Of a stretch of 64,000 nucleotides of DNA, positions 11,570 through 22,577 are shown piece after piece (position 1 is the first letter of the stretch; each line of letters opens with the position of its first letter). The position numbers and the translations under genes are program-made. Source of the DNA: Coptis chinensis (Eukaryota > Streptophyta > Magnoliopsida > Ranunculales > Ranunculaceae); the NCBI GenBank assembly GCA_015680905.1, contig CM027380.1, positions 35,208,001 to 35,272,000 on the forward strand, given 5' to 3'. The notes beneath the pieces are model-generated. The model saw nothing but the letters and a program-made list of their open reading frames with translations, made no database searches and had not been told where the DNA came from.

Positions 11570-12378
11570 GTTGGTGGCCTGATTCCAAATCTCGCATATA
11601 CTCAGGAACCATCTGTCCCATTTTTGAAAGACTCCGCGGTCTCAGTCCAGCTCAAGCTAACCTTTTAAACCTCCATCCAACCATAGGCACACCACTTTTA
11701 GAGACCCCATCACTTCACAACTTTGCAGGCTTTTCTGTTCCCTTTTACCGTTATCCTCCCCCCAAAGAAAGAAAACCACGAGCCTCGCCTCCTTCCAGAA
11801 AGCGTTCCAGACACCATACTTCCTGCCGCCGCCCACTTCACAACTCCTCTCATTCTCACACTACCTTTGCATCCAGTGAGGCCCTTTCCCCCTTCGCTCC
11901 CGAAAACCCTCCCTCCCACAAGTCCATTTCCACCTAGGAAGATCAATATACTCCTCCACTCTCTCCCTCCGCTGAGATGGATATCCCCAAAATGAAACTC
12001 TTTGACAATGATGTTGCTGATGATGATGATGAAGTGACGAAAGTCACACCAACGGAGGTGGCGGCTTCTGCGGAGGGGCCTACCACCAAGAGACCGAGAA
12101 CCTCCGAATCTAACGAACCTGCTGCTGCCACTTTGGCCCTTGACTCCGCAGTCCGTGCTGTGCCCACCCGTCGGCCTGGTAATGAATCTACCCTTGATAA
12201 GTTCACTCCTACTTTCAAAGTTCGCAACCGCAAGGTCATTGTCGCGGATTCAGCCCTTGAAAACCCTACTGTGGCATCTTATCTCTTCTATGGTTCCCAT
12301 CTCCCCAAAGATATGCCCTACGCAGAAGGAGGAACCTTTGAGCTGCATCGGACCTCCCTCTACACTAACTGGGAGAGG

Positions 12379-12443
12379 GTATTTGATCCTTATCTCTGTT
12401 ATCTTCCATTGCTCTTCGGACTTACTGTCTTTCTTGCTCTTAG
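12379..12443 (+). other. Predicted intron 2 of the antisense ORF
   Basis: The donor GTATTT follows GGGAGAGG, and the acceptor TTCTTGCTCTTAG has a pyrimidine tract. Without splicing the frame hits TGA at 12445-12447. With removal it continues open for over 100 bases. At 65 bases it is short for a plant intron. Confidence 0.5.
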
Positions 12444-12970
12444 GTGAGCCTTGATATTTCCTACATGATTCGTGGTCTCTTTAGTGCTCGGACCAAGGTG
12501 GATTCACTGGAGAAGGAATACAACGGTCCTAATGGCTTAAAATCCACTTGTGCCCCCCCATCAACTGGAGCTAGAAGTCGCGGACCTAGCCAAAACCAAG
12601 GCTCAAGATGAATTAAAAGACCGCGGAAGCCAACCACCAGCTGTACATGGACACAATCAATGAACGTTTGAGCCATTAGCGTACGACCCTCCTCCAGCAG
12701 CACCAGGAGAATACGACGGACCTTTTAGAGCATCACAAGGCGGACATGGTCACTCTCCAAAGCCGTTTCAAGGTCCTGGCGGACAAGAGGGTGGCCCGAA
12801 AAATACAAGAATAACACGACCGGTTTTCCAAGGAGGGACGCCTTCTTCCCAAAAATCCGTCCACCCTCGCTGAGGAGACCACTGCCGTGAACCCTGAAGC
12901 TGTAGTGGGAGCCGAGGTGTCGATCTCCACTGCTGAAGACATCATCCCAGAGGCAATCACTACTACTTAG

Positions 12971-13295
12971 GAGTGCTCTACTGCGGACACCACCTCTTTG
13001 GAGCCACCTTCCGAAACCCTTTGAGATTCTTATTGATGATTTCTTGTATTAGCTTGTCATTTTCTACCCTTGTTTATGGTATTTTTGTGTGCTCTTTTGT
13101 GCAAACTCGGTATTCCCCATGCTGGGACTTTGACATTTTGGATGTTTTCTTTAATGCACCAATGCTACATTGTTACTGCTTTTGTTTTTCGTAACTCAAG
13201 TATTAATGCTATCTGGACCCTATTTGCTCTTATATCCATACTTAGTTTTCCACTTGTTTCTTCTACCATTCTTTTGCTCAACTATATGCTCTGAG
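12971..13295. other. Noncoding tail of the antisense ORF
   Basis: T-rich on +, with no supported coding region on either strand. It is probably the 3' UTR of the antisense transcript. Short ORFs here have no recognisable composition or motif. Confidence 0.45.
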
Positions 13296-13925
13296 GCCTC
13301 TCCCCAGCAAACTCACTGGGGCAGCTCTCTCGGTCTTACCGATTGACTGGGACATCATGTTCGCGAGGAAATATGCCCTCTAACTGTCTCTCATAGGCTG
13401 ATGAGCCACCTAGGGGCAACTCACTCTGCCTCTAAGTTTGATTAGGACATGTTGTTCGCGAAGAGCTCCTTTCCCCCCCCCACTGTCTCTATGAGGCGGA
13501 TGAGCCTATTGGGGGCAACACCTTACCCCTAGGTTGATTCGGATGTGATGTCTGCAAAAAGCTCCTCCCCCCCCCCCCCCTCGTTGTCTCTCTAAGGCTG
13601 CTGAGCCTGCTGGGGTCAACACCTTGCCCCTAAGTTTGATTCGAACGTGCTATCCGCGAAGGGCTCCTTTCCCCCTGCTATCTCTCTGAGGCTGATAAGC
13701 CTGCTGGGGGAAACACCTTACCCTTCAGTTTGATTCGGACCTTCCGTCCACGAAGGGCTCGTCCTCCCCGCTATCTCTCTGAGGCTGATGAGCCTGCTGG
13801 GGGCACCACCTTGCCCCTAAGTTTGATTTGGACTATCTGTCCGTGAAGGGCTCGTTCCCCCCGCTATCTTACTGAGACTGATGAGCCTGCTGGGGCAACA
13901 CCTTGCCCCTACGTTTGATTCGCCC
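13296..13925. repeat. Tandem array, six ~93-100 bp units, in El-2 3' region
   Basis: The core GGCTGATGAGCC (with variants) recurs at 13396, 13496, 13596, 13690, 13783 and 13876, giving spacings of 100, 100, 94, 93 and 93. Each unit also holds a GGGGGCAACACCTTGCCCC-like block, TTTGATTCGGAC, and a C-rich run of variable length. The array lies between the end of pol and the antisense ORF, the place where Tat/Ogre elements are known to carry tandem repeats. Confidence 0.92.
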
Positions 13926-14037
13926 TTGTTGATTTGCCATGTCAAGTTCTCAAAAGTGCCCTTGGATATATGTGCAAACAGCCCAAGTCCCTTGCCCCAG
14001 ACTGGTGTTACATTTAAACATAAAACTTTTTTAGAAT

Positions 14038-15180
14038 TCATACATTCCAAGGTCTCTCTATCAGATACCCTTCGATGGTTTGCAATTTGTAGGTGCCTGC
14101 CCCTCCGACATCCACCACTATGAAGGGTCCCTCCCAATTTGGCCCCATCTTTCCGTCATTTACTTTCTTAGTGCTTGGAGTCACTCTGCGGAGCACAAAG
14201 TCTCCCAATTGAAATTGTTGCGGCTTCAACCTCTTGTTATACTGCCTTTGCAGGCGCCTGTGATATTCTTCTAACCTGACATGCGCAGTGTCCCTCCTCT
14301 CTTCAGCCAAGTTCAAGTCTCTAGACAGTATGCCCCAATTCAAACCCCCCCTCGACAACCTTAGTGCATGTCGTGGATGCCACCATCTCTGATGGGATCA
14401 CTGCCTCTATGCCATATGCTAGCGAGAAAGGAGTTTCTCTAGTGGAAATCTGCGGTGTAGTACGATATGCCCAGAGCACGTGACTCAATTCATCAGCCCA
14501 CGCCCCTTTTCTATCTTCTAACTTTCTCTTGAGGTTGTTCATTATGTTCTTGTTAGATGATTCGGCCTATCCATTACCCTCAGGATTGTAGGGAGCTGAG
14601 AACCCCTATTTCATATTATAAGCCTGCAAGAACTTTTTCACTTTTGACCCGGTGAACTGTGTTCCATTATCCGCTATGATGGAATGCGGTAATCCAAACC
14701 TGCATATGATGTTTTCCCATAAAATTTTAATCACTTGCTCCTCCTTCACCTACTGCAAGGCCATGGCCTCTATTTATTTGGTAAAATAATCTATAGCGGC
14801 AAGCATGAATCTCCTATTACCCCTAGCCATTGGCACTGGACCCACAATATCTATGGCCCACATGGTGAACGGCCACGGACTTGATATATTGTGCAGCGGC
14901 TCTGCTGGTGCAAATATTAACTGAGAAAACCTATGGCATTTTCCACATCTTTTAGCAAACTCTACTGTGTCCCTTTTCATATGAGGCCAAAAGTAACCCT
15001 GAGTCAGCAACCAGTGTACTGTGGTTCTTCCCGCCGAATGGCTCCCAAAGTCCCCTGCATGCAATTCTGGTAGTACTTCTTGAGCCAGGCTCGGCCCTAG
15101 GTACCTCAACAGCGGTCCATTGAAATTCTTTAGGTACACCTCCCCCTCTACCAGAGTGTATCTTCGCGAAGTCTATTCCA
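14038..15180 (-). pseudogene. El-2 integrase
   Basis: This domain inserts the cDNA into the host chromosome. In order on minus it has an HHCC zinc finger (HAGDFGSHSAGR... then CGKC, near 15065-14940), the core Asp in AIDIVGP (~14850), the second Asp in IIADNGTQF (~14670), and the Glu in AESSNKN (~14550). [13 protein letters not shown] and the C-terminal PNWEGPF block follow (14038-14540). The D,D,E residues are present, but stops lie between the zinc finger and the C-terminal part, for example near 14770 and 14600. It is non-functional as a single protein. Confidence 0.9.
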
Positions 15181-15290
15181 AGCTTCTCCTCTCTTTCTTA
15201 TCAATCACCTCTCCTCCAGATAGAAACTGCCTAATAGAGTTCATCCATCCTCCTATCCTTTCTGCGGTCTGGTATATTTTGTCCACCCTC
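15181..15290 (-). other. El-2 linker between second RNase H and integrase
   Basis: This is the degenerate spacer of the Tat polyprotein. No motif is seen beyond continuity with both neighbours. Confidence 0.5.
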
Positions 15291-15688
15291 TCAATACTCG
15301 ATTTCTCCAACCTCCTTATTTTTATGGTTCTCTATACTCAGATGTCTATTCTCAACATGACCCAAATGTATGAACCTGATCTTTTTGAACTTCGCCGCTC
15401 TGTTGTGCACAATTTCCAAATACCTCGACATTCGCTCACATCTAGCAACAAATCCTCCATTTGCCTGACACACCACCAAGTTTGAGTCTGAGTACACCGT
15501 CAACTCATCCACCCCCAAATCCTCTGCCATTCCTAATCCCACTATCACTGCCTTATATTCTGACTCATTATTGGTTGCCGCGACCCCAACTTCATTGACA
15601 ACTCAATCTTGTCGTTATCTGGAGTAACCACTACTACACCTATTCCGCTGCATGTGTCTGTGGCTGAACCTTCCGCGAACATTCTCCA
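15291..15688 (-). pseudogene. El-2 second, archaeal-type RNase H
   Basis: This is a second RNase H between the usual RH and IN, diagnostic of the Tat lineage. The first strand reads MFAEGSATDTCSGIG (from 15682), where the family usually has Asp before GS, so the first catalytic acid is Glu here. Farther on, LGVDELTVYSDSNLVVCQ (~15500) carries the DS acid. The middle, with the NNE-type motif, is frameshifted around 15545-15600. Confidence 0.82.
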
Positions 15689-16664
15689 TCTATTCCTCTT
15701 ATCCCATGGATCTAGCAAGTCTGGTTCCCCTTCATATTTAGGCTCCATGACCATCTCCTCCCCCCACGTAGGATCCTCTGCTGGGAACTCTACCAAAAAC
15801 TCAGCCACTACATGTGCTTTTTTCGCAGTCCTTATTTGATATTGAACTTCATAAGAACTCAGCATCACCGCCCATTTTAGCATTCTTTCGAACTTCTCTG
15901 TTTTCAGTGCTTGCTTGAGGGGATTCAAAGTAAGGTTTCAATTTCAATGCTGAGAATATTAATGCCAAAGCGTACTTCTCCACTCTACTGTATCGGGTCT
16001 CCGCATCTATCAAGGTTTTACTCTGGAAGTATACCGGTTTTTCAACCTTGTCAACAAATCAGATGAGGACCGAACTTACTGCGTACTCTGTAACCCCCAG
16101 GTATAGGTACAACCTCTCTCCCTATTTTGGCCGCGACAACAAAGGCGCCTTGCAAAAATAACCCTTCAGTTCTTGAAACGCTTCCTCGAACTCTGCAGTC
16201 CAAATGAAGTCCGGCGTACTCTTTAATAGTCGATAAAGCGGCCTACACTTGTCTGACAATTTAGAAATGAACCAGTTCAATACCGCGACTCGTCCCTCTA
16301 GCCGCTGTACTTCTTTTATATTATGAGGCGAAGGTGTCTCTATCAACGCTCGTATTTGTTCGAGATTAGCTTCTATTCTTCGATGAGTCACAATGTATCC
16401 CAGAAACTTCCCTGTGGTCACCCCAAATGTGCACTTCTCTAGATTGAGCTTTAAATTATGTGGCCGCAGTATGCTAAATGTCTCCCTCAGGCTCTCTAGG
16501 TGCTCTTCCCCCGACATACTCTTCTCCACCATGTCATCTATATATATTTCGATTCCCTTCCGGATCTTGCTCTAGAACATTTTCTCTCCTAGCCGCTGGA
16601 AAGTGGCCCGACATTCTTTAAACCGAATGGCATCCTCGTATAACAATATGCACCTCCTTCCACT
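15689..16664 (-). pseudogene. El-2 reverse transcriptase (C-terminal part) and first RNase H
   Basis: The RT begins abruptly inside the palm with MPFGLKN (~16620), followed by the catalytic YIDD at 16533-16544, NLEKCTFGV and the FLGYIV block. The connection and first RNase H follow: YFQSKTLIDAETRYS and VEKYALALIF near 16040-15950. Gag, PR and the first half of RT are missing beyond 16664. At least one stop and two frameshifts break the rest. The second catalytic pair is intact, but the domain is truncated. Confidence 0.88.
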
Positions 16665-17341
16665 ATAATTGTTTGTTGGACTAACATTTTGATTATTAAA
16701 CCCTGGAGGTGTTACTTGTTGATTATTTCTCTAACTGAAGTTGGGATGTTGTCTCCAAGGGGCATTAGGAATAGGATAACTATTAATTGAGCAAACATTA
16801 CCTTGTTGTGATATTTGTTGTTCATAAGCTAGAGGACAATAGGAGTCGGGATGCTCAGGACTCAAACAGAAATTACATGGATTGGAGTTGACATTCATGA
16901 CGGGGATAGACTTTTGCTGAACAACAATAACCTCTACCTTTTTAGTGAGACATTCGATTAAAGTTTTTAGCTTAGGACCAGGTTTCATCTCAAACATACT
17001 GGCGGCCTTAACTGTTGTAGAAGAACAAGCGGAACGGGAGATATCGTCACTACCCCCCCAGTTATTATTACGCTTTATTTGATCTTCTAAACATTTATAA
17101 GCCTCTAAGGCTCCTTTACTTAGGAAACTACCCCCATTCATTATGTCAAGGACTTTTTTATGGTGATGTAAAAGTCTTTTGAAAAAGGCACGAACTAACG
17201 TGTCTTTCGCGAGGTTATGGAGTGGACATTCTATAAGAAGATTGGTGAAACGATTCCAAGTCTCTGAAAATGATTCATGAGGATTCTGTTGAAAGAAATG
17301 AATCTTGGAAAGCATTTCATCTGTCTTCAATGGTGGGTAAA
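16665..17341 (-). pseudogene. El-4 gag, C-terminal part
   Basis: This is the capsid C-terminus and nucleocapsid of an Athila-type Gag, which coats the element RNA. The zinc knuckle CNFCLSPEHPDSYC (C-x2-C-x4-H-x4-C) is at about 16875. The piece continues the N-terminal half at 28059-28538, from which El-3 separates it; both halves meet at the GTAAA duplication. It ends at 16665 within the Asn-rich tail, joined to El-2 RT. A stop follows the HPNFS motif (~16731). Confidence 0.9.
17337..17341. repeat. El-3 target-site duplication, left copy
   Basis: GTAAA, repeated at 28059-28063. In the uninterrupted gag of El-5 (63065 region) GTAAA occurs once. Confidence 0.9.
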
Positions 17342-18816
17342 TGATAAGAGTCCAAAACTGTAGTTTTAACCCCTTAACAATAGTACTTTTAGACCAATTA
17401 TGCGAGTAATAAATAAGAGTTAATACTAATTACGTGTTTTTATGAATTCCAGGCATTGAAGCCGATTATGTGCAGAGATCAGCCACTTTGGCGAGATAAA
17501 GGAGCAAGGGTTGGTTGCTAAGAAGTTCTGTGATTGAAGGCCAAGATTCAAGGAGAAAAAGCCTTTTTAAAGCCTGGTCAAAGCTGAAAAGTCAAAGTCA
17601 ACGCGGGCAGAAACAACACACAAAAGTCAGCAGAACTTTTGAAGACCGTATCTTTGGACTCCGACCTCAGAATTGGGTCTACCTTATGTCAAAACGACCA
17701 GATCTGAAAGAGCTTTCCAATGGTCTAAACCTTGACTCAATCAGAGGAGCAGAAGTGGATGAAAAGTCTATTTAAGTCAAATCCAGCTAAAAAGGACTCT
17801 GTGGACTGAAGAAATTGGGGTTTGGGCTCGATTTTTCAGCCCAAAACATGGCTCCTCAGCTCATGCACGAAAATGTGGTTCTGGTCTCCTGCTTTACAAA
17901 GGAGAAGACTTAACTCTTAAGAATTAGTTAGTTTTTTTTAGGTAGAAAGTAGCCATTAGAGATAGTTTTAGATTTAGATTTTTAGACTCAATTAAATTAA
18001 TTAGCTTTTTATTATCTTGTTTTAATTTAAGATTTGAATCAATTGTTATTTATTTTTTAGATCAGTAAAGTTAGCTGTTTTTAATAATCTAGTTTCATTT
18101 TCATTAAATCATTTAGTTTCAATTCATAGATTTAGTTATTTATCATTATTAGTTTCAATTAAATCTTGCATGAGTAGTTTCCATTTAAATTAAAATAAGT
18201 AAAGTTAGAATCTTTTTATCATGTCTTGCTTAATTTCATTGAGAAATGATAGCATAATGATTCTAGGCTAAACCTTCATTAGAGGGGGTGGGTTGAAGAA
18301 GCCTTGATGAAGCTTGATTTGCGTTAGCGTAGAGTAGTTGTAATTTCCATTCCATTCTAGAAAATGATTAGTTCACCATGAGAATGGGTTTGATTGTTTC
18401 ATATGCTAGATGTTAGTTGGTAGAGATTACCATGAACAACTAGGGATTAGGAAGAACCAATTGTATTGCGAAAGCAGTTCAATTCCGATTACGACGATTC
18501 TTCATTAGTAAATTAAGGTGGAATCAATCCCCCCTAATTCTTTATCTAGATTCAAACCTTAGTATTCTCGTAGTTGCATTATCTTGTTAGTATAATTTAC
18601 ATCGTAGTATAAATTCATAAAACTCTCATTGACCTTAGATAGATTGATTAGCTTAGGAAACGCGAATTCTAAAGAACTAGGAGTGGAACGAATCTTCTAT
18701 TCCAACTCTATTTCAATAGTATTGAGAGTAGAAATCTTTGATAACCTAGCACACAAAATAGTTTTAGTTTTACTTGCGTTTATGCGTAGGCAAAACTAAT
18801 CATTTTACATATATCA
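17342..18816 (+). repeat. El-3 5' LTR
   Basis: 1475 bases, TGATAAGAGTCC to ATATATCA. It carries the promoter and polyadenylation functions of the element. Two bases separate it from the PBS. Confidence 0.93.
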
Positions 18817-18818
18817 AA

Positions 18819-18836
18819 TGGCGCCGCTGCCGTCTT
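18819..18836 (+). promoter_or_regulatory. El-3 primer-binding site, tRNA-Asp type
   Basis: TGGCGCCGCTGCCGTC. The first 13 bases fit the 3' end of plant tRNA-Asp with one mismatch, as is usual in Athila elements. It primes minus-strand DNA synthesis. Confidence 0.85.
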
Positions 18837-19475
18837 AGTACCTTTAGAATCATTTTGATAGTACAATTAGTCTTTCTAAAGTCCCATTAAACCCACCCAT
18901 CCTTGTTTGATTCTAACTGTGGTTGTCTGTTTCAGTACTGAAAATTTTCCTCGCGGAATTACACGGAGCTTGACCCGCACCCTAGGCAGGCTAAATTGGA
19001 GCGTGACCCGCGCCTAAATCACTGGAGCAGAGTGCACCCCGCGCCCTCCCAAGGCATAAACTGAGCGGGACCCACGCCCAAACGCCTCTGAAATTCCAAT
19101 TTCTCTTGAGCGCACCCCACGCCCACTCAAGGAGGAATACGAGCGCGCCACACACTGAAGCGCCTGGACCTCGGATTGACCTGAGCGCGTCACACGCCCT
19201 CCCTAGGCCTATCCAGAGAGCGACTCGCGCCCTAAGCTAAAACTGCCCGATTTCCACAGGTTTGTTTCAAACTTCCATTTCTTCAAGTTTTTCAGTGTTC
19301 TAACTTGTTATACACACTGAGCACGCGTAAACAAGACACTATTTATAAGCGAAGCAAGGATGCATTCAGGTACTTCTTCCTTCCACACCTCGCAACTCTT
19401 GTTAGAGGTTTATACTAGCATATCAGGATTATTTGGAGTGTTGTCATTTTTAGTTAAGATTGGTCTTAGCCTTGT
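18837..19475 (+). other. El-3 gag leader with GC-rich repeat block
   Basis: No coding region. At 18955-19245 a GC-rich motif of the form GAGCGCGACCCGCGCCC recurs about every 35 bases, with AGGC/CTGAA spacers, in an otherwise A/T-rich element. The same block type occurs again before ORF-B (23815-24035). A conserved leader follows (TTTATAAGCGAAGCAAGG at ~19338) up to the gag ATG. Confidence 0.8.
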
Positions 19476-20928
19476 ATGAGATTAAGGTCAGGCAGAAGAA
19501 AAACGAATAACGTAATCAACCGGCAACATCAACACAAACGCCTTTCTAGTATACTACCCACTATACCTCTACCTAATATACCACACACACCACCTGAGAT
19601 AATGGCTGAAGAAAGAGAGTCTCCTCTCTCTGACTTTTACAAAGCCTTGAACGATAGTCCAAAATCTTGCATCGTTCTAGCAGACCCAGTGGGGGATTTC
19701 GGAATCCCCCCAAATATATTTAATTTGTTACCTGTTTTTCATGGTTTAGACTATGAAAAACCTTATCAACACATGCGTAGGATTGAACAAGTCCTTACAA
19801 TATTCCACCATCCTACGGTTGGTGTTGAACAAATTAAACTGAAGGTACTTCCCTTCACTTTAGCCGATAAGGTGGCGTCTTGGTTAACTACCCAAGCGCC
19901 TAATTCTGTGGAGTCGTGGGCCAAACTAGTTCAACTATTTATGGAACATTTTTACCCACCCCTGAAGACAGATGAAATGCTTTCCAAGATTCATTTATTT
20001 CGACAGAATCCTCATGAATCATTTTTAGAGGCTTGGAATCGTTTCACCGATCTTCTTATAGAGTGTCCACACCATAACCTCGCGAAAGACACATTAGTTC
20101 GTGCCTTTTTCAAAGAACTTCTACACCACCATAAAGAAGTCCTTGACATAATGAATGGGGGTAGTTTTCTAAGTAAAGGAGCCTCAGAGGCTTATAAATT
20201 TTCAGAAGATCAAACTAAGCGTAATAATAACTGAGGGGGGGGGGGGTAGTGACGATATCTCCCGTTCCGCTAGTTCTTCTACAACAGTTAATGCCGCCGG
20301 TATGTTCGAGATGAAACCTGATCCTGAACTAAAAAATTTAATCGAATCTCTCACTAAAAAGGTAGAGGCTATTTCTGTTCAACAAAAGCCAATCCCCGTC
20401 ATGAATGTCAACTCCAATCCATGTAATTTATGTTTGAGTCCTGAACATCCTGACTCCTATTGTCCTCTAGCTTATGAACAACAAATATCATAACAAGATA
20501 ACGTTTGCTCAATTAATAGTTATCCTATTCCTAACGCCCCTTGGAGACAACACCCCAACTTCAGTTGGAGAAATAATCAACAAGTAACACCTCTAGGGCT
20601 TAATAATCAAAATGTTAGGCAAGCAAACAATTATAACCAAGCTCCATCACGACAAGGACAAGGTCAAGGAGAAGGTCAGGGAAATTATAATAATTATAAC
20701 AATAATAATTATAATTCTAATAGAGGTATCGTTCCGGTTAATAATAATAACTATCACAACCCACCCATTAATAATCAACGTGACATAGTTCCTGTCACAC
20801 AACCTGTAATAAATACCACTCCACAACCGGATCATTTTGATACCTTTATGCAGTCCCAACAATAGATTTTACAAGCCATCCAACTCTCTTTACAATAGTT
20901 AGCACAAGAGAAAGTACAACCCAAAGGT
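19476..20928 (+). pseudogene. El-3 gag
   Basis: Athila-type Gag. It starts MRLRSGRRKT, a basic N-terminus shared with El-4 and El-5, which supports this ATG. The capsid region runs through FHGLDYEKPYQHMRRIEQ and WNRFTDLLIECPHHNLAK. A TGA at 20232 is followed by a 12-G run and a frame change. The zinc knuckle CNLCLSPEHPDSYC is at ~20424, then a stop, then an Asn/Gln/Gly-rich tail (20640-20790). Further TAGs lie near 20863 and 20898. No single product is possible. Confidence 0.92.
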
Positions 20929-21927
20929 GTGTTTCTAGGTCAAGCAATAACTAATCCTAAAACAACAAACATCGCCTGTGAGGTGAACGGTAATACTAGT
21001 ACGGAAAATGTAAATATAGGTGAGCTAAATGCCATCACCACTCTCCGTTCTAGTAGAGTGGTTGATAACAATGTAACTATGCCTATAGTTACCCCACAAG
21101 TAGTCCATACACCGGATATTGAACTAGATACCGAAATAGAAACTGAAGAGCCTACCATTATAGAGGTCCCAGTTATACCACAACCTAAGAAACAGAAAGC
21201 AAAGGTTAGGCATCCAGTTGATCCATACGCTAAATATAGAGAGAAACCACCGTTTCCCCAGAAATTAACTATGTTAAATAGAGATACAAACTTTGACGAG
21301 ATTAGGGAAGTTTTGAAAAATCTAACCATAAACCTACCCTTTCTCGAAGCAATTAAAAAATTACCTCACCATGCTAAGTTTCTCAAAGATTTGTGCACTA
21401 CTAGGCGTAAGACAAATATTCCTAAAGACGCATTTTTAACTGAACAGTTTCCAACTTTAACCGAAAATAATGGAATCATTAAGTACAAGGACCCTGGTCG
21501 TCCTACTGTACAATGCACCTTAGGAGATTCCCACATGACAACCGCGCTATTAAACCTGGGGGTGAGTGTCAACTTACTCCCTTATTATTTATATAAACAA
21601 ATAGGTCTACAAGAGATGCAACTAACAAAAATGACGTTGCAATTAGCGGATCGTTCTATTAATTATCCTAAGGGTGTGGTTGAAAATGTGCTGGTTAAAG
21701 TTCAAAATTTTTACTACCCAGCCGACTTCGTTATCCTAGACACTGAAAACGCTAACGACTCTGTTCCTATCATTTTAAGACGTCCTTTCTTGGCTACTGC
21801 CAATGCGCTCATAAGCTACCGCGATGGTTCTATGTCCTTATCCTTTAGCCATCTTTCTGTTGAGGTAAATGTTTTTAAATCGATTCAACAGTACCCAGAT
21901 TCGACTATAGATGGGAAGTTAGCATGA
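20929..21927 (+). pseudogene. El-3 gag C-terminus and aspartic protease
   Basis: This is an open 332-residue stretch. A Val/Pro-rich linker is followed by a retropepsin-like domain that would cleave the Gag-Pol precursor. The active-site loop reads LLNLGVSVNLLP (from ~21550). The catalytic Asp seen in El-5 and El-6 (DLGAS) is Asn here and the Ala is Val; both are G-to-A or C-to-T changes. The flap/second half ends in LRRPFLATANALI. The frame is open but the enzyme should be dead. It overlaps the next ORF at ATGA (21924-21927). Confidence 0.88.
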
Positions 21928-22529
21928 TCAAGAGCTTAGCTCAAGATTATTTCAAAACCGCGTTTCCTGATAATCAGATGCACAAATTCCTATCCTTTGG
22001 AAGTTCCAACTTCGACGAGAACTCCCTGGAAGTCGAGGAAGATTTCCTTGGACTCTTTTGCAACTCTTCCTTGCCACCTCACGAGTCCCCCCCTGTCAAC
22101 ACCCATTCATCCCTTCACGCTATGACAGAAGATGAATTTTTCACCCTCTATCCCAGTGATTCTTTTGACCCACCTATTAAGGAATGTCTTGCATATCTCA
22201 AGGCTTCTGATGATCTAGACCTGAGAGCTCTAGCTGAGCCCCTTGCACCCACCTCACATCATTCACCTTCCATCAATGTTCCCCGCCCTCCACCTTTTCA
22301 AAGGAACCTGGAGTTTACACTTGACCCTCTTGCTTCTTCTGTGCTTAATGATTTTCTAAATTCTCCCAATACAGAAATAATTCCAAAGGGAAAGGCACTT
22401 GACACCTACATTTTCAGAATTGAGACAGTTCTTACCTATAACATGAATGAGTTTTGTGCTAAACCCACATTCTCATTTTTTCCATTCTTTCCTTCTAAAA
22501 CTTATCCATATCCACCATATCTTCCATAA
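21924..22529 (+). CDS. El-3 module-specific acidic ORF, unknown function
   Basis: 201 residues, overlapping the PR frame by four bases. The first ~30 residues (MIKSLAQDYF...HKFLSFGSS) are the ordinary Athila PR-RT linker. From there it departs from El-5: a long acidic, Pro/Ser-rich tract with ECLAYLKASDDLDL and PPPFQRNLEFTLDPL, ending NMNEFCAKPTFSFFPFF and a Tyr/Pro tail. El-6 has a recognisable homologue (40693-41218) at the same place. It holds no RT motif. I do not recognise the family. It may be read as a fusion to Gag-PR or not translated. Confidence 0.45.
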   Translation: MIKSLAQDYFKTAFPDNQMHKFLSFGSSNFDENSLEVEEDFLGLFCNSSLPPHESPPVNTHSSLHAMTEDEFFTLYPSDSFDPPIKECLAYLKASDDLDLRALAEPLAPTSHHSPSINVPRPPPFQRNLEFTLDPLASSVLNDFLNSPNTEIIPKGKALDTYIFRIETVLTYNMNEFCAKPTFSFFPFFPSKTYPYPPYLP

Positions 22530-22577
22530 CTATCTATTTTTTCACACTCATTCACTTGGACACCCTCTCGTTCAAAG

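Larger units (their letters stand above)
11446..12970 (+). pseudogene. Antisense accessory ORF of El-2, second part
   Basis: It continues the frame of 9652-9933 and contains two in-phase GT-AG introns (11491-11569, 12379-12443). Visible are a Pro/Arg/Ser-rich linker (11750-11900), an in-frame TAG at 11935-11937, an acidic run DNDVADDDDEV (~12005-12035), a KRPR basic motif (~12088) that could be a nuclear signal, and a helical, charged C-terminal part (12560-12800, probably coiled coil, with frameshifts) with an acidic end before the TAG near 12970. I infer one spliced protein, now inactive. Confidence 0.6.
9334..16664 (-). mobile_element. El-2: truncated Tat-lineage (Retand/Ogre-like) LTR retrotransposon
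   Basis: On minus the order is RT, RH, a second archaeal-type RH, IN, a tandem-repeat tract, then an ORF in antisense. The extra RNase H is the hallmark of the plant Tat lineage, and antisense extra ORFs between pol and the 3' LTR are known from Retand-type members. Gag, PR and the first part of RT are cut off at 16664, where an Athila gag fragment begins. I could not place the left edge. A solo LTR interrupts it (9934-11440). Confidence 0.8.

Noticed and set aside
13296..13925. Possible CRISPR-like array
   Set aside because: Repeats are ~95-bp contiguous imperfect units without unique spacers, in a plant retroelement.
14080..15485. Plus-strand ORFs opposite the El-2 integrase
   Set aside because: They lie antisense to recognisable IN and RNase H motifs and have no features of their own.
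20940..21329. Minus ORF of 129 residues (also 49856-50269 and the + ORF at 61771-62106)
   Set aside because: All are the antisense shadow of the Gag-PR linker; the recurrence follows from the conserved sense strand.
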